64,000 nucleotides of DNA from Paenibacillus sp. Soil787 (GTDB taxonomy: Bacteria > Bacillota > Bacilli > Paenibacillales > NBRC-103111), in the NCBI RefSeq assembly GCF_001429545.1, contig NZ_LMSP01000023.1, positions 338,339 to 402,338 on the forward strand, read 5' to 3'. How positions within the stretch are numbered: the first letter of the stretch is position 1; the number at the start of each line of letters is the position of its first letter. Positions 1 through 8,300 of the stretch are shown in pieces. Under the pieces are notes generated by a model. That model saw nothing but the letters and a program-made list of their open reading frames with translations. It was not told the origin of the DNA and made no database searches. A program made the position numbers and the translations under genes.

Positions 1-88
1 CGCTCAAGAGAATGAAGGCGAACATGCATATCAACAATGAAGGCATAATCACAAAGCGGTTGAACGTATACCGTAAAGATCTTTGCAT
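1..88 (-). CDS. Partial unknown membrane protein (N-terminus only)
   Basis: An ATG at 88 reads leftward off the window edge for 29 codons without a stop. A GAGGA ribosome binding site lies 7 nt upstream, inside the end of the DUF2203 gene, so this looks like the next gene of the nikR-DUF2203 operon. The visible peptide begins MQRSLRYTFNRF and then turns hydrophobic (VIMPSLLICMFAFILL), as expected of a first membrane segment or signal anchor. No family can be assigned from 29 residues. Confidence 0.5.
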   Translation of the reverse strand, partial: MQRSLRYTFNRFVIMPSLLICMFAFILLS

Positions 89-99
89 CGTAAGTTCCT

Positions 100-504
100 C
101 TATTCCGAAATCGGTTTACGTCCAGCAAATCCATCCTGTTTGCCATGGTAATAACGAATTCTATCCTCTCCCTGTTTCCAACAAAGCAGTACTTCTTGTC
201 CTTCCATCAACGCGGGAAAATCGACAAGACCAGTATTTATATCCTTGAGTTCCACACCCGTAAGCTGAAAATTGTGAATAAGCCCTCGCGCTTCGATTTG
301 AAGAAATTCCAGCTCTGCTTCCATGACGAAAAACGGGTCCTTCTCTGCGCCAGGTTTCTCTGCATGGTCGTTTTTCTTTATACGGAGCTCTGCATATTTT
401 TCCTCAAAATTGTGCTTCAATGCTTGCATTTTCTTCAATTCCTGATCAACAAACGGCAGCATGTCATTTGCCTCTTCTAAACTGAACCACTTTTTAACCG
501 ACAT
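100..504 (-). CDS. DUF2203 family protein
   Basis: A 134-residue protein starting MSVKKWFSLEEANDMLP. The ATG at 504 is preferred over an upstream in-frame ATG at 546 because a CGGAGGTG ribosome binding site sits just before it. The family is recognised by a helical charged N-terminal half (about residues 5-75) and a C-terminal half with GVELKDINTGLVDFPA and a late FAGRKPI motif. Molecular function is unknown. It follows nikR on the same strand by about 50 nt, so it is probably cotranscribed, but a metal-related role is only inference from position. Confidence 0.85.
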   Translation of the reverse strand: MSVKKWFSLEEANDMLPFVDQELKKMQALKHNFEEKYAELRIKKNDHAEKPGAEKDPFFVMEAELEFLQIEARGLIHNFQLTGVELKDINTGLVDFPALMEGQEVLLCWKQGEDRIRYYHGKQDGFAGRKPISE

Positions 505-555
505 ATCGCACCTCCGTACGGTAATTTTAACAAAAAAACATGACAACTACGAATT

Positions 556-1020
556 CTACAAATGAGAATGAGGATGCTCATGCGAGTGCCCATGCTCGTC
601 CACATGCGTAACAGACAGCTCCGCATAACCTACACCTTTGAGTACTTGAATTCGCTGTTGAAGCTCTCTGAGTTTCTGAACCTTACCGCGAACAACTAAA
701 ATTTCCAAGCATTGCTGATGGTTTAAATGGATATGCATCGTTGAAATAATCGCAGAGTGGTAATCATGTTGCAGCTCCATCAAGGTAATCGGCAAATCAT
801 GAATATGATGGTCATATACCATCACGATCGTTCCAGCTACGGTTTCGTCGGGCTGCATGCTGCTAGAAGTTAACAGCGCTTTGCGCGTAAGATCACGTAT
901 GGCTTCAGAACGATTATCATAGCCCTGTAAAGCAATGAGCCGGTCATATTGCTCTATGAGAGATTGCGGCATGGAGATACCGAAGCGTACAAGATTTTCT
1001 TTGTCAGACAACCGCCCCAC
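556..1020 (-). CDS. nikR: Nickel-responsive regulator NikR
   Basis: A 154-residue ribbon-helix-helix regulator of nickel homeostasis. Residues 10-45 (VRFGISMPQSLIEQYDRL and following) form the DNA-binding ribbon-helix-helix. The C-terminal ACT-like nickel-sensing domain shows the classic ligand set by spacing: His85, His96 and His98 in HIHLNHQQCLEI, and Cys104. The tail (about 139-154) is an extra His-rich stretch, HGHSHEHPHSHL, which could buffer metal. A NixA-type nickel permease lies 25 kb away at 26204-27238 with a NikR-like operator in front of it. The DUF2203 gene follows on the same strand. Confidence 0.93.
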   Translation of the reverse strand: MGRLSDKENLVRFGISMPQSLIEQYDRLIALQGYDNRSEAIRDLTRKALLTSSSMQPDETVAGTIVMVYDHHIHDLPITLMELQHDYHSAIISTMHIHLNHQQCLEILVVRGKVQKLRELQQRIQVLKGVGYAELSVTHVDEHGHSHEHPHSHL

Positions 1021-1107
1021 TCCTTTTCCTGTATCATTTCCTATACCCTTACTCTAGCAGAAAGCAGCTCTGCCGCAAACCTTAGCCGGATTGAATTCGC
1101 AAATTAA

Positions 1108-1796
1108 ACACAATATGGTAAGGTGTATTCATCAGAGGAAATGCTTGCCATTACCCGCGAGTTGAACTTCTCCGAAACAACGTTTATCATGTCCGAAGAG
1201 CCTATTAATGGTGGATATGATGTACGTATTTTCACCCCGAAAGAGGAGGTTTCGTTCGCCGGTCATCCGACTTTAGGTACAGCGTACATCATTCAACAAG
1301 ATATCATAGGACACCCTGTCCATCAAATTGCGCTTAATTTAAAAATCGGTCAAATACCGGTCACTTTTGATGAGGATAACCCCAGTATGGCTTGGATGCA
1401 GCAGAAGCCGCCTGTATTTGGAGAGATTATCGATCTAGATACAATCGCATCAGTTCTAGGAATTCCAGCGTCGGGCATTGATTCACGCTATCCTATTCAG
1501 GAGGTTTCTACTGGGCTGCCAGCCCTAATTGTCCCTCTAAAAAGCTTGAAAGACGTTCAGTGCTGTAAGGTGAATCGTGATCTATATTTCCAACTCATTG
1601 AGCCAATGGCGATTTGGCCGGATACTTGGTCAAGTATCGCTATTTCGGCAATGAATCCATCGATATCAGCGTTGAACAAGGCTTTGAAATCATGCGTCCT
1701 TCCATTCTGTATCATCGAGCATCTCATAAGGAAGACCATATCTCAATTCAAATCGGCGGTAAAACCATATATACAGCAAAAGGCGAGTGGGTATAA
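1108..1796 (+). pseudogene. Decayed PhzF-family isomerase/epimerase
   Basis: Two reading-frame pieces together resemble the PhzF (phenazine biosynthesis-like) fold, normally about 260-300 residues. Piece one (frame of 1123) carries ELNFSETTFIM and the conserved FAGHPTLGTA motif. Piece two (frame of 1614) carries LAGYLVKYRYFG and runs to a TAA at 1796. The N-terminal ~30 residues, including the catalytic-Glu region, are missing: a stop lies at 1105 with no start region. About 40 codons between the pieces, which should hold the DPATGSA motif, are deleted near 1600, and this also shifts the frame. I infer a non-functional remnant. Confidence 0.8.
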
Positions 1797-1809
1797 GCAA
1801 AATAATAAT

Positions 1810-1895
1810 GAGGATAAACAACTCCGTCATCCTTCTAGGAAGAGCGCGTTTGTCAAGGTAGATGCGAAGCAAAAGTATAAAACTTATACTTTCTG
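1810..1895. repeat. Short copy of the two-hairpin dispersed repeat
   Basis: This copy resembles the first ~90 bp of the long repeats at 12051 and 54525 and the short copy at 58496. It shows the AGGATAAACAACTCCGTCATCCTT hairpin block, split as AGGATAAAC and GTCATCCTT arms, followed by AAGTATAA-AAC-TTATACTT, a second hairpin. It directly follows the decayed phzF gene. Confidence 0.75.
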
Positions 1896-2290
1896 CCCTG
1901 AAAATTAAAAATTTTCATTCATCATTGGTGCCGCAATGCGGCATGGAAGTCTTATCTACTGAGAAAAAACCTCAGGCTGGTCCTTGGTGTAACCCATTCT
2001 TTTATGCATGGGAGAGATAGATGTGGATTCAAAGCGCTTTTGTCGAGGAGAACTATTAGTCAAGAGCCAAAATAACTGCGAAAGTGCAGGTATTTTGCTA
2101 AAAATCGTTTGAATAAAGGAAAAGCCTGCTAATATGCAGGAATTTTTAGCTTTACCACCCTGAAATTAAAAAAAGACCGAAAAAGCCTGCAAGATTGCAG
2201 GAATTTACGAATTGGAGCTATTCAAAGAAAAAAAGCATGTATAATTGCAGGTTTATTTACTACAACCGTAATCTTATACGCTTATGTGGT
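1896..2290. repeat. Gene-free stretch with serial TGCAGG palindromes
   Basis: No credible gene. Between 2085 and 2255 there is a series of short palindromes at roughly 50-60 bp spacing: CCTGCTAATATGCAGG at 2125-2140, CCTGCAAGATTGCAGG at 2186-2201, and a degenerate GCATGTATAATTGCAGG at 2235-2251. The first two are preceded by AAAAG and followed by AATTT. The same TGCAG-type palindromes occur inside the long repeats at 12150 and 54620, so this may be a diverged continuation of the repeat at 1810. Confidence 0.6.
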
Positions 2291-2292
2291 CA

Positions 2293-2331
2293 AAATGCCG
2301 GATCCTGTTGAACAGGACCCGGCATTTATTA
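2293..2331 (-). terminator. Terminator after doxX
   Basis: The arms AAATGCCGG and CCGGCATTT, with an inner TCCTG/CAGGA, form a strong stem. Read leftward it is followed by TTTTG. It lies 25 bp past the doxX stop. Confidence 0.75.
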
Positions 2332-2355
2332 GTTTGAACATTAGAGCAGTACTTC

Positions 2356-2694
2356 TCATTTTATAAACAAGACAACCAACGTAAGGATAATTAAAATAAT
2401 GGGCATGCCTATTTTAGATACGGGATCCTTAATACGTAGATGCGTTATGACAGCACCAACCATAATAACGGCCAAGAGCCAACCCCCAATAGCAACAAGA
2501 CTATTATTCCAGATTCCTGCAACAAGGAGTACGGCACCGGCAATTTCGAGCAATCCAGTTATAACCCTAAACCACTGAGGCATCCCATAACGTGTGAATT
2601 CATCCACCATTTGCTTCGAACCGAGCTTCAGCGCTCCAAACATCAGAAACCCCAGCGCTAAAATGATTTGAATAATAATTGATATCATATGCAT
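2356..2694 (-). CDS. DoxX family membrane protein
   Basis: A 112-residue protein of four predicted membrane helices (about 3-22, 40-60, 65-88 and 93-112) with the DoxX features ALGFLMFGALKLG at the N-terminus and LLEIAGAVLLVAGIW in the middle. The ATG at 2694 is chosen because GGGGAG lies 6 nt upstream; the longer form from 2718 has no such site. DoxX-like proteins are membrane proteins linked to redox or thiol stress. The promoter carries a perfect 10-bp inverted repeat (2739-2777), and the upstream same-strand gene encodes a MarR regulator, so MarR control is likely. Confidence 0.85.
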   Translation of the reverse strand: MHMISIIIQIILALGFLMFGALKLGSKQMVDEFTRYGMPQWFRVITGLLEIAGAVLLVAGIWNNSLVAIGGWLLAVIMVGAVITHLRIKDPVSKIGMPIILIILTLVVLFIK

Positions 2695-2738
2695 ATAACT
2701 CTCCCCTTTTCTCACCATACAGATAGCCTATAATTAGA

Positions 2739-2789
2739 TATCCTAATGTTATTGTAATATACACTACCATTAGGATATTTATTTGTCAA
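2739..2789 (-). promoter_or_regulatory. doxX promoter with MarR-type operator
   Basis: On the minus strand a TTGACA -35 (2784-2789) is followed 17 nt later by TAGTGT, a weak -10. A perfect inverted repeat, TATCCTAATG - 19 nt - CATTAGGATA (2739-2748 and 2768-2777), overlaps and flanks these elements. Binding here would block polymerase. The adjacent MarR gene is the natural candidate repressor. Confidence 0.65.
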
Positions 2790-2813
2790 CCATCTTTAAC
2801 AAGAAATCTAAAT

Positions 2814-2847
2814 AAAAAAAGCTATCCAGCAACTCCTGGATAACTTG
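2814..2847 (-). terminator. Terminator after the marR-type gene
   Basis: On the minus strand TATCCAG - loop - CTGGATA is followed by GC and a run of seven T. It separates the MarR gene from doxX, so the two are transcribed separately. Confidence 0.8.
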
Positions 2848-2865
2848 ATTTGATTCGTATTGTCC

Positions 2866-3324
2866 TTATTTATCCTTACCGAGTTCTTGTGCTCCAAACC
2901 CCAGTTTCTTTAACAGAACGATCATCTGAAGTTTTTCCTCATTGCTTATAAAGGAGAGATTCTCAGATATAACAGCTGCATGTTTCGGGAAAATCTCGTT
3001 AAATAAGGTTTCCCCCTTCTCAGTAAGAGCGACAATGGAGGTTCTTCTATCCGTAGGACTTGATTGTCGTCTTACATAATCTTTCTGCTCAAGCTTATCT
3101 ACCACGTAGGTAATACTCCCGCTTGGAATACTAAATATTTCACTAATCCTTTGAATAGGATGAGGCCCTTTGTTGTAAAGGAGCTCTAGAATCATAAAAT
3201 GGTCAGGACTGATTCCATGATTTTCGATATCTCGTTTGGCATTATCTGCTATAGCTTTAGAAGCTTTAATCCAGATTCGGAATAGTCTTAAATCAAGCTG
3301 GCTTTGTTCGTCTCCCTGGTACAT
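2866..3324 (-). CDS. MarR family transcriptional regulator
   Basis: A 152-residue winged-helix regulator. Residues about 40-105 give the MarR DNA-binding domain: helix 3-4 region RISEIFSIPSGSITYVVDKL, then the wing with the family signature RRQSSPTDRRTSIVALTEKG. The N- and C-terminal helices form the dimer interface. The spacing of the DRR signature and the length are typical. It sits upstream of doxX on the same strand with a terminator between. The palindrome in the doxX promoter is the likely target; the effector is unknown but MarR/DoxX pairs often respond to oxidants or phenolics. Confidence 0.9.
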   Translation of the reverse strand: MYQGDEQSQLDLRLFRIWIKASKAIADNAKRDIENHGISPDHFMILELLYNKGPHPIQRISEIFSIPSGSITYVVDKLEQKDYVRRQSSPTDRRTSIVALTEKGETLFNEIFPKHAAVISENLSFISNEEKLQMIVLLKKLGFGAQELGKDK

Positions 3325-3433
3325 GATCGTTCCTCCTTTGGTGTAAATCCTTTCTTATTCTCCACTCCACCCAGTTGTCATAATACTATGCTAACTTTAG
3401 GGTAATTTGTTTGTCAAGTCATCGTATTTTCAG

Positions 3434-3461
3434 AAAAAAAATAAACCCCTATACAGGAGTT
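3434..3461 (-). terminator. Terminator after PAS histidine kinase
   Basis: On the minus strand AACTCCT - GTAT - AGGGGTT is followed by TA and eight T, immediately past the kinase stop codon. Confidence 0.75.
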
Positions 3462-3476
3462 CATACACAAGCCTAT

Positions 3477-5105
3477 CTATTTTGGATTTAAAGGTAAAAT
3501 AAGATCAACTGTTGTTCCTATACCGATCTGACTCATTATATTAAGACTCCCGTGATGGGCTTCAATGATTTTTTGGCTCACCATTAATCCTAATCCAGTT
3601 CCTTTTTCTTTTGTCGTATAAAAGGGTTCTCCTAACATCCCTATGCGTTCTTCAGGAATTCCACATCCCTGATCAATAAACCGAATAACAATTTTATTGT
3701 CATCTATCTTCATAATAATTTCGATAATACCGCCTTCGGTCATCGCTTCAATCGCATTTTTAAGAATATTAATAACGACCTGTTTTAATTGATTTTCTTC
3801 ACAATTGATTAATGGAATGTCTGGATCAAACGTCGTATGAATTTGCACATCACTAAGAATGGCTTGTGTATCAAGCAGCGAGATCACATCATGCAGAATT
3901 TTGCGAAGATCCTTCATCTCAAAACTTACTGCCTGCGGCTTGGCAATAACCAAAAACTCGCTCACGATATAATTAATTCGGTCTAATTCCGTCAACATGA
4001 TTTGAAAATACTCATTATAATTATCCGTTTTGGTTTGTAATAATTGGACAAATCCTCTAAGTGAAGTTAATGGATTTCGAATCTCGTGAGCAACTCCGGC
4101 GGCTAGCTGCCCTACGACCGATAGCTTTTCTGACTTTATCAGAAGTTCATCTGTCCTTTTACGTTCGGTTATGTCTCTTGCAATGCCATAAACACCATCG
4201 ATCTTATCATTTATGATAATTGGAACCGTCTTTAAATTTAATTCGACACTGTAGCCTCGTTTATTCGTAATGGCGACTTCGATGTTGTTTGATTCACCTT
4301 TTGTCGAAGCTTCAACCAGACTTTTTGCTTTAAGGTAATCTTCGCCTACCATCAAACGGCAAAAGGTTTGATGAAGCAGCTCTTCCTTCTGATAACCCGT
4401 AATCCTTTCCGTAGCTTGATTCAGATGAAGTATTCGTCCATTTAGATCTAATTCAAGTATAGCATCGGGGTTATTTTCAACAAGGGACTTATAACTCTGT
4501 TCTCTCTCTTCCAGCAAACGTTGGGCTCGTTTACGCTCAGTGATATCCTTACATATAAGCTGAACTGCCGGTTTACCTAAGTAGATAATAGGTACCGCTC
4601 TGGCTTCTACATCAATAACTTGACGATCAATACGAAGAAATTTCTGCTGGATGGGAGCAGAAGGCATCTTCTCCTCTTCGATCAGCCTAATTCGTTCCTT
4701 AACAATGTCAATGAAATCAGGATGCACCAAATTCATTATGGGATAACCAATAAGTTCCTCTGGGCTAGCTGCGCCAAATATCTCCGCACCGGCTGGATTG
4801 ATATAGACTATTGTTCCTTTACTGTGAACAACTAACGGTTCTGGTGAGTGCTCTACAAGTATTCGGTACCGTTCATCGCTTTCTGTAAGGGCTTTCTTCA
4901 AACGTGTTACCCACCAATATAGAACCAACGCTGTAAGTAATACATAAAATAGACCCTTAGTTGAATGAATAGTGATTGCCCCTGATAAGTTAAGAATGTC
5001 CATAACTCTATCGGACAGGATAATCCATAGACTTCCTATAAGCAAATAGACCAAAGAGATTTTAAAAGGAGTTCTGAGATTTAGTGTCTTTGACCAATTA
5101 TGCAT
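3477..5105 (-). CDS. Membrane PAS-PAS sensor histidine kinase (sporulation-kinase type)
   Basis: A 542-residue kinase. Two membrane helices at about 13-33 and 45-66 enclose a very short external loop. Two PAS domains follow (about 80-190 and 205-315), each ending in an ITERKR motif. The HisKA H-box is VAHEIRNPL with His340; the ATPase domain shows the N-box NILKNAIEAM, the G1 box DQGCGIP and the G2 box GTGLGL. No response regulator gene is next to it, which is typical of the orphan kinases that feed the Spo0F-Spo0A phosphorelay; that assignment is inference. It is a monocistronic unit with its own terminator. Confidence 0.92.
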   Translation of the reverse strand: MHNWSKTLNLRTPFKISLVYLLIGSLWIILSDRVMDILNLSGAITIHSTKGLFYVLLTALVLYWWVTRLKKALTESDERYRILVEHSPEPLVVHSKGTIVYINPAGAEIFGAASPEELIGYPIMNLVHPDFIDIVKERIRLIEEEKMPSAPIQQKFLRIDRQVIDVEARAVPIIYLGKPAVQLICKDITERKRAQRLLEEREQSYKSLVENNPDAILELDLNGRILHLNQATERITGYQKEELLHQTFCRLMVGEDYLKAKSLVEASTKGESNNIEVAITNKRGYSVELNLKTVPIIINDKIDGVYGIARDITERKRTDELLIKSEKLSVVGQLAAGVAHEIRNPLTSLRGFVQLLQTKTDNYNEYFQIMLTELDRINYIVSEFLVIAKPQAVSFEMKDLRKILHDVISLLDTQAILSDVQIHTTFDPDIPLINCEENQLKQVVINILKNAIEAMTEGGIIEIIMKIDDNKIVIRFIDQGCGIPEERIGMLGEPFYTTKEKGTGLGLMVSQKIIEAHHGSLNIMSQIGIGTTVDLILPLNPK

Positions 5106-5559
5106 ATCATTCTTCCTTAACCTTCCTTTTTCACTCTGACTGAATACACTGGATAATTAGCGCCGTTATTATACATAGACGCTTCTGATTATATCATTTA
5201 TTTTTCGAAATGATTATCGGTTTTTTATTCCACATAGAAAAATTCTCTAGCAAATAAAAAAGGAGCCAGGGAATCACCCTGACGGTCCTTTTGCATGCAA
5301 ACCCATACATTTTGAGATGGTTGACGGGGAATGAGGATCCTCTATTTCGGCGAAAATGCCGATATGGCGCTGGCACGCGGAACGTAGCGGCGCTATTTTG
5401 GTGTTTTCACGGCTTTTACAGCACGAATACAGGAAATAGCGGTCCCTAGTTCCGCGAAAACTGGAAATAAGCGGTTTTGAGCAAAATAAGGTCTCTAAGT
5501 TCCGCGAGCAATATTTTTACATAAATGGCAGAAGCAGCCTTGCAATTTATATTTGTTTA
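5106..5559. repeat. Gene-free stretch with hairpin repeats
   Basis: No gene seen. At 5262-5318 a hairpin (CCAGGG/CCCTG arms, then ACGGTCCTTTT) is followed by AAACCCATACATTT; nearly the same block recurs at 55117-55170. From 5340 to 5510 short G+C-rich direct repeats occur, including AATAGCGG...GTTCCGCG at about 5432-5456 and a related AATAAGG...GTTCCGCG at about 5485-5510, plus CGGC/GCCG hairpins. These look like dispersed intergenic repeats rather than coding DNA. Confidence 0.55.
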
Positions 5560-7317
5560 TCACACTAAGTTCATTAACTTTCTCACGCGAACTTCCAACT
5601 CAACGAGCGAGAACGGCTTCGTCATATAGTCGTCTGCTCCCATTTGAAAGCCTTTGGCTAGATCATCTTCCTTCTTCTTACCTGAAAGCATAAGTACCTT
5701 CATATCCCGAACGTTTAGACGCGGATCTTTCTTTATCTGCGACAACAAAGAGAACCCATCAAGTTTCGGCATCATTCCATCGAGAATACAAGCATCATAG
5801 GTATTGGAGAGCAGCAAGCCGAGCGCAACATCTCCATCGGAAGCATGGGTAATGGTAATCGGTAAATGCTCTAAATGTGAAGTGAGAATCGCTCGTAAAA
5901 TCGGATCATCATCCACAATGAGCAGATTTTTCTTGTCAATTTGCGGACTCGCTGTTAACTTTCGTTGCTCTGACCATTCATCCTCTTCCGAAGCGCTAAC
6001 AATTCTATCCCTACCTTGTTGCTTAGCTTGGTACATCGCATCATCAGCCTCAGCCACCCACTCCGAAACCGTCATCCCCTTATGCCACTCTGCAACACCT
6101 GCTGAAAAAGTGATCGAGAAGGTTTGACCCTCGTACTGTGCAACGGCATTAAAACGTACTTTATTAAGAATGGCCTGCATGGTTGCAAATGCTTGCTCCA
6201 CTGTTGTATTCGGTAGGGCAATAACGAACTCTTCGCCGCCAAAACGTGCTAACAGGTCTGTCGATCGCAAGTTCACTTGCAGCAAATGAGCTAAACCTTG
6301 GAGCACCAAGTCTCCTACGTGATGTCCGTAAGTATCATTGATCCGTTTAAAACAATCAATATCTATAAAAACTAAAGCGATCGGTGCCGGATAGCGCTCA
6401 ATACGCTGCAATTCCATACCAATTTGAAGATCAAAATAGCGACGGTTGAACACCCCGGTCAGCGGATCACGGAAGGCAAGCTGTTCGAAATTTTTAGTCC
6501 TTTTGAGCAATCCATAGATTCTTGCAGCCAACTCCTCGTACTGAAATGGCTTCGTCACATAATCATCGGCTCCTAAATGGAAACAGCGGACTTTATCATT
6601 CAAATCGTTACGTCCCGACAATACAATAAGCGGTAACCATTTCAATGTCGGATCCTCTTTGAGAAATTCAAATAGCTCGTACCCCGACTGAGGATGCATC
6701 ATGAGATCTAGCGTCACTAAATCATACGTATGTTCACGTAATAATTTCATGGCGCTCTCCACATCGGCTGCTTCATCAACAATACAATCATCGAGTCGAA
6801 GTCGACGGGTCAAATAAGTGCGCAGCACCTCGTCGTCATCCACAAGCAGCAATCGACTCTTCATAGAACCAAGCAAAGAGCCGCCTCCAGGATCCTGCTG
6901 TTCGTCCATCTGTATTTCCGTTACACCGATATCATATTCCATATGCATTTCACGAAGTGCTTGTATGCTGCGTTCTGCGCTCTCAATAATCGGGTTGATC
7001 GCCAAGAGTAACTCTTCTCCGTCATTATCCATGGATTGCGTCCATTCCCAGGCACGAACCATATCCTCAGCCAGTTTACCGATCCGGACATAACCAAAAA
7101 TAGGCGCACTGCCCTTAAGCGTATGTACAATGCGATAAAACTGTTTTAAATCATCGGCTACAGCAGTCAACTGAATCGTATCAAGCAGCGAGTTAAGCTG
7201 TTTAAGCTGTTTTTCAAATTCATGGATAAACAGCTTTCTTCCTTGTCTAAGAATTCTTGCATCTCTATTTGATTCTGACTTGGAGTCCTTCAACCCCTTT
7301 AGATTCGTATAACTCAT
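5560..7317 (-). CDS. HPt-REC-GGDEF-REC diguanylate cyclase response regulator
   Basis: A 585-residue signalling protein. Residues about 15-120 form an HPt domain (HTLKGS, phosphorylatable His65 counted from this start). REC1 is about 150-270 (LLLVDDDEV...LVTLDLMM...VTKPF). The GGDEF domain is about 280-435 with an intact GGEEF active site and an upstream RSTD matching the RxxD inhibitory site, so it should make c-di-GMP under product feedback. REC2 is about 460-582. ATG at 7317 is chosen; an in-frame TTG three codons earlier is too close to the ribosome binding site. A single-domain receiver gene lies just upstream, 51 bp away, and probably shares the operon and the phosphotransfer circuit. 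Confidence 0.93.
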   Translation of the reverse strand: MSYTNLKGLKDSKSESNRDARILRQGRKLFIHEFEKQLKQLNSLLDTIQLTAVADDLKQFYRIVHTLKGSAPIFGYVRIGKLAEDMVRAWEWTQSMDNDGEELLLAINPIIESAERSIQALREMHMEYDIGVTEIQMDEQQDPGGGSLLGSMKSRLLLVDDDEVLRTYLTRRLRLDDCIVDEAADVESAMKLLREHTYDLVTLDLMMHPQSGYELFEFLKEDPTLKWLPLIVLSGRNDLNDKVRCFHLGADDYVTKPFQYEELAARIYGLLKRTKNFEQLAFRDPLTGVFNRRYFDLQIGMELQRIERYPAPIALVFIDIDCFKRINDTYGHHVGDLVLQGLAHLLQVNLRSTDLLARFGGEEFVIALPNTTVEQAFATMQAILNKVRFNAVAQYEGQTFSITFSAGVAEWHKGMTVSEWVAEADDAMYQAKQQGRDRIVSASEEDEWSEQRKLTASPQIDKKNLLIVDDDPILRAILTSHLEHLPITITHASDGDVALGLLLSNTYDACILDGMMPKLDGFSLLSQIKKDPRLNVRDMKVLMLSGKKKEDDLAKGFQMGADDYMTKPFSLVELEVRVRKLMNLV

Positions 7318-7368
7318 GACAACCAATCATCCTTTTTTATATATAAAATAATCTTTATATAGTTCGAA

Positions 7369-7743
7369 TTAACGTTGTAATAATTGTCCGACCGTATCAA
7401 TTAATTGAAGAGGGCTGAATGGCTTAACAATATAGGTGGTTACCCCTGCTGCTTTGGCTTTTTCTTTGTCCTTATCCAAGGCTTTAGCCGTCAGCAAAAT
7501 AACCGGTATATCCCGATTGGCATTATCGCTATGCCGCAGCCATTCACAGACTTCAACACCCGTCCGCTCCGGCATCATATAGTCAAGTATGATCAGATCG
7601 TAGATTTCTTTTTGCAATTGCTCCATCGCTTGTTGACCATCTTCAGCTTCCGAGATGGCATAACCTTCATCAGAAAGAGTTTCAGTAAGCAGAAAACGCA
7701 GCGCGATTTCGTCATCTGCAAGCAATATTTTATAAACAGACAT
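7369..7743 (-). CDS. Single-domain response regulator (CheY-like)
   Basis: A 124-residue lone receiver domain: acidic pocket LLADDE near residues 7-12, phosphoacceptor Asp in LIILDYMMP (about residue 55), Thr in ILLTAKA and the conserved Lys in YIVKPF. It has no output domain. It precedes the HPt-REC-GGDEF-REC gene on the same strand, so exchange of phosphate with that HPt domain is plausible. The cognate kinase is not identifiable here. Confidence 0.92.
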   Translation of the reverse strand: MSVYKILLADDEIALRFLLTETLSDEGYAISEAEDGQQAMEQLQKEIYDLIILDYMMPERTGVEVCEWLRHSDNANRDIPVILLTAKALDKDKEKAKAAGVTTYIVKPFSPLQLIDTVGQLLQR

Positions 7744-7831
7744 GGCGTTCTCCTCGACCTAAATAAATTAACTTAATTATAGCATCATGCATTCTGGCAG
7801 GATAGAAATTAGTCGAAATAAACCGAACTTT

Positions 7832-8212
7832 TCACTTGTTTTTTTGGGCTGAATAGGCTCTCCATGAGGAGCTGTTAATCTCTACGAGCCCGCTAATATT
7901 TCCCCAAATATAAACCCAGCCTTCACGCGAGCCATTAACATCGCTGACCCACACTCTTTCATACTCATTAGTGGCACCGGGACCGTTGTAACCCTCCAGA
8001 ATATCCATCGCTTGCAGCCCTTCCTCTGTTACTTCGAACCATTCGCCAATCACTTTATGATCCCCCTCCGTAAGAGCAAGAGCTGGATAGAGGCCTACAT
8101 CATATAGACGTCCAAATATCGTACCCGGTTGCACGGAGAGTAAAAAAGGTGCAGCAACATGATGATTACTCTCTCCCGCAAGCAATGTGCCGTAAACGAA
8201 TACAGAAATCAT
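7832..8212 (-). CDS. Gamma-glutamylcyclotransferase (AIG2-like) family protein
   Basis: A 126-residue protein beginning MISVFVYGTLLAG, the phosphate/substrate-loop signature YGTL of the GGCT/AIG2-like fold. A second family feature, the central GEWFEVTEEGLQAMDILEGY (about residues 66-85), contains the acidic residues expected near the active site. Family members cyclise gamma-glutamyl amines to 5-oxoproline. A 5-oxoprolinase operon (pxpB-pxpC-pxpA) lies 7 kb away, so a shared 5-oxoproline theme is possible but not proven. The divergent neighbour is an unknown gene, with a 20-bp perfect hairpin between. Confidence 0.85.
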   Translation of the reverse strand: MISVFVYGTLLAGESNHHVAAPFLLSVQPGTIFGRLYDVGLYPALALTEGDHKVIGEWFEVTEEGLQAMDILEGYNGPGATNEYERVWVSDVNGSREGWVYIWGNISGLVEINSSSWRAYSAQKNK

Positions 8213-8300
8213 AATAACTCCTCCTACCTAATCGATGAATTCAGATGTTTCTCATTTAATTCCATTAATTCGCTGAGACATGAAAGCATCCCTTCTCTCA

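Noticed and set aside
12..248. Plus-strand open frame antisense to the DUF2203 gene
   Set aside because: It has no ribosome binding site and overlaps a well supported gene on the other strand.
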